Below, piece after piece: positions 63,818 to 64,000 of a stretch of 64,000 nucleotides of DNA (positions within the stretch are counted from its first letter, which is position 1; each line of letters opens with the position of its first letter). The notes under the pieces are model-generated. The model made no database searches. It saw nothing but the letters and a program-made list of their open reading frames with translations, and was not told the origin of the DNA. Source of the stretch: an uncultured Alistipes sp. (lineage in GTDB: Bacteria > Bacteroidota > Bacteroidia > Bacteroidales > Rikenellaceae); contig CALVCS010000007.1 of NCBI GenBank assembly GCA_944326035.1, positions 124,001-188,000 of the forward strand. Reading direction: 5' to 3'. The translations under genes and the position numbers were made by a program.

Positions 63818-64000
63818 TTAAGGCATTTCAACGAAAAGCGAACGATAATCCGACCAGTTGGTTTGATAGGCCGACAAGGTTCCTTTCGGTACATAAATTT
63901 TATAGGTCACCGGATCCCATCCACCAGGTTTTGGAAATACGCCTCTCGAATCCATGGCCAGTACGGGGAAGGTTCCCGAGTCGATATCATCAAACAATAC
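63818..64000 (-). CDS. BspA-like leucine-rich repeat protein, C-terminal end
   Basis: The minus-strand frame is open from the window edge to TAA at 63818. The last 60 residues read ...FPVLAMDSRGVFPKPGG...VTYKIYVPKGTLSAYQTNWS and end DYRSLFVEMP. The IYVP-x-GTLxAYQxxWSDY pattern is typical of the final repeat and cap of BspA-like (LRR_5) surface proteins of Bacteroidetes. Only the C-terminus is visible; the rest lies to the right of base 64000. Confidence 0.7.
   Translation of the reverse strand, partial: VLFDDIDSGTFPVLAMDSRGVFPKPGGWDPVTYKIYVPKGTLSAYQTNWSDYRSLFVEMP

Noticed and set aside
1..64000. CRISPR arrays, tRNA and rRNA genes, integrases, insertion sequences, prophage
   Set aside because: No regularly spaced repeats, no TTCGAATC-type tRNA arms, and no transposase or phage-type motifs were seen in any region.

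Overview
The window comes from a Gram-negative member of the Bacteroidales. GC is moderate, around 50-55% by eye. Promoters match the Bacteroidetes type (TTTG, about 19-21 bases, TAnnTTTG) rather than the sigma70 type. Several products belong to families typical of the phylum: DUF4831, DUF5723, an OMP_b-brl_3 TonB-type barrel, BspA-like leucine-rich repeats, a short CstA-like carrier, and PiT with a PhoU-like tail. The GC and gene content would suit Rikenellaceae/Alistipes-like genomes, but I cannot fix the genus. Almost all of the window looks like ordinary chromosome. I see no tRNA, rRNA, CRISPR array, insertion sequence, prophage or integrase.

Layout. 1-9.9 kb: lptB-aroA-aroC on the minus strand (aroC runs off the left edge), a divergent recQ, ksgA/rsmA, then nhaD and a DUF4831/AlkD-like pair on minus. 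10-16.1 kb (minus): trmN6, two FKBP-type lipoproteins, a PiT phosphate transporter and ruvA. 16.1-20.5 kb (plus): an OmpH/Skp-like lipoprotein, a short YbbR-like protein overlapping coaE, which overlaps folP, then lolD and a lipoprotein. 20.7-28.7 kb: a LytS/LytR-type two-component pair divergent from a two-gene RND pump, an 817-base gap, and a BASS-type transporter. 28.9-35.7 kb: a SAM methyltransferase and U32 peptidase pair, an NSS transporter, a CstA-like carrier, and an overlapping PAP2/diacylglycerol-kinase pair. 35.8-42.7 kb: a DUF5723 protein and a 577-residue lipoprotein, ychF, a SIMPL protein and gltX. 42.8-47.3 kb: a 1218-residue secreted glycoside hydrolase, then rpmI-rplT with its own strong promoter. 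47.8-57.6 kb (minus): an outer-membrane barrel and MacB/FtsX-like permease operon preceded by AT-rich palindromes, rlmI, an RNase D-like exonuclease, a second recQ, and plsY. 58.1-64 kb: YitT, miaB, a LysR regulator, small secreted proteins (one with a possible frameshift), and the C-terminal end of a BspA-like LRR protein.

Functional themes are envelope biogenesis (lptB, lolD, OmpH, plsY, PAP2/DGK, FKBP lipoproteins), translation and RNA modification (ksgA, trmN6, miaB, two RlmI-type enzymes, U32, gltX, rpmI, rplT, ychF), DNA repair (two recQ, ruvA, AlkD-like) and transport (nhaD, PiT, NSS, CstA, BASS, RND). I found no clear-cut new biological system. The observations I would follow first are: the permease/barrel operon with its 21-bp palindrome and no ATPase, the RND pump lacking an outer-membrane channel beside a LytTR two-component pair, the lipoprotein/DUF5723 pair, the FKBP-FKBP-OB-like lipoprotein, and the overlapping short reading frames near 62.2-62.7 kb.
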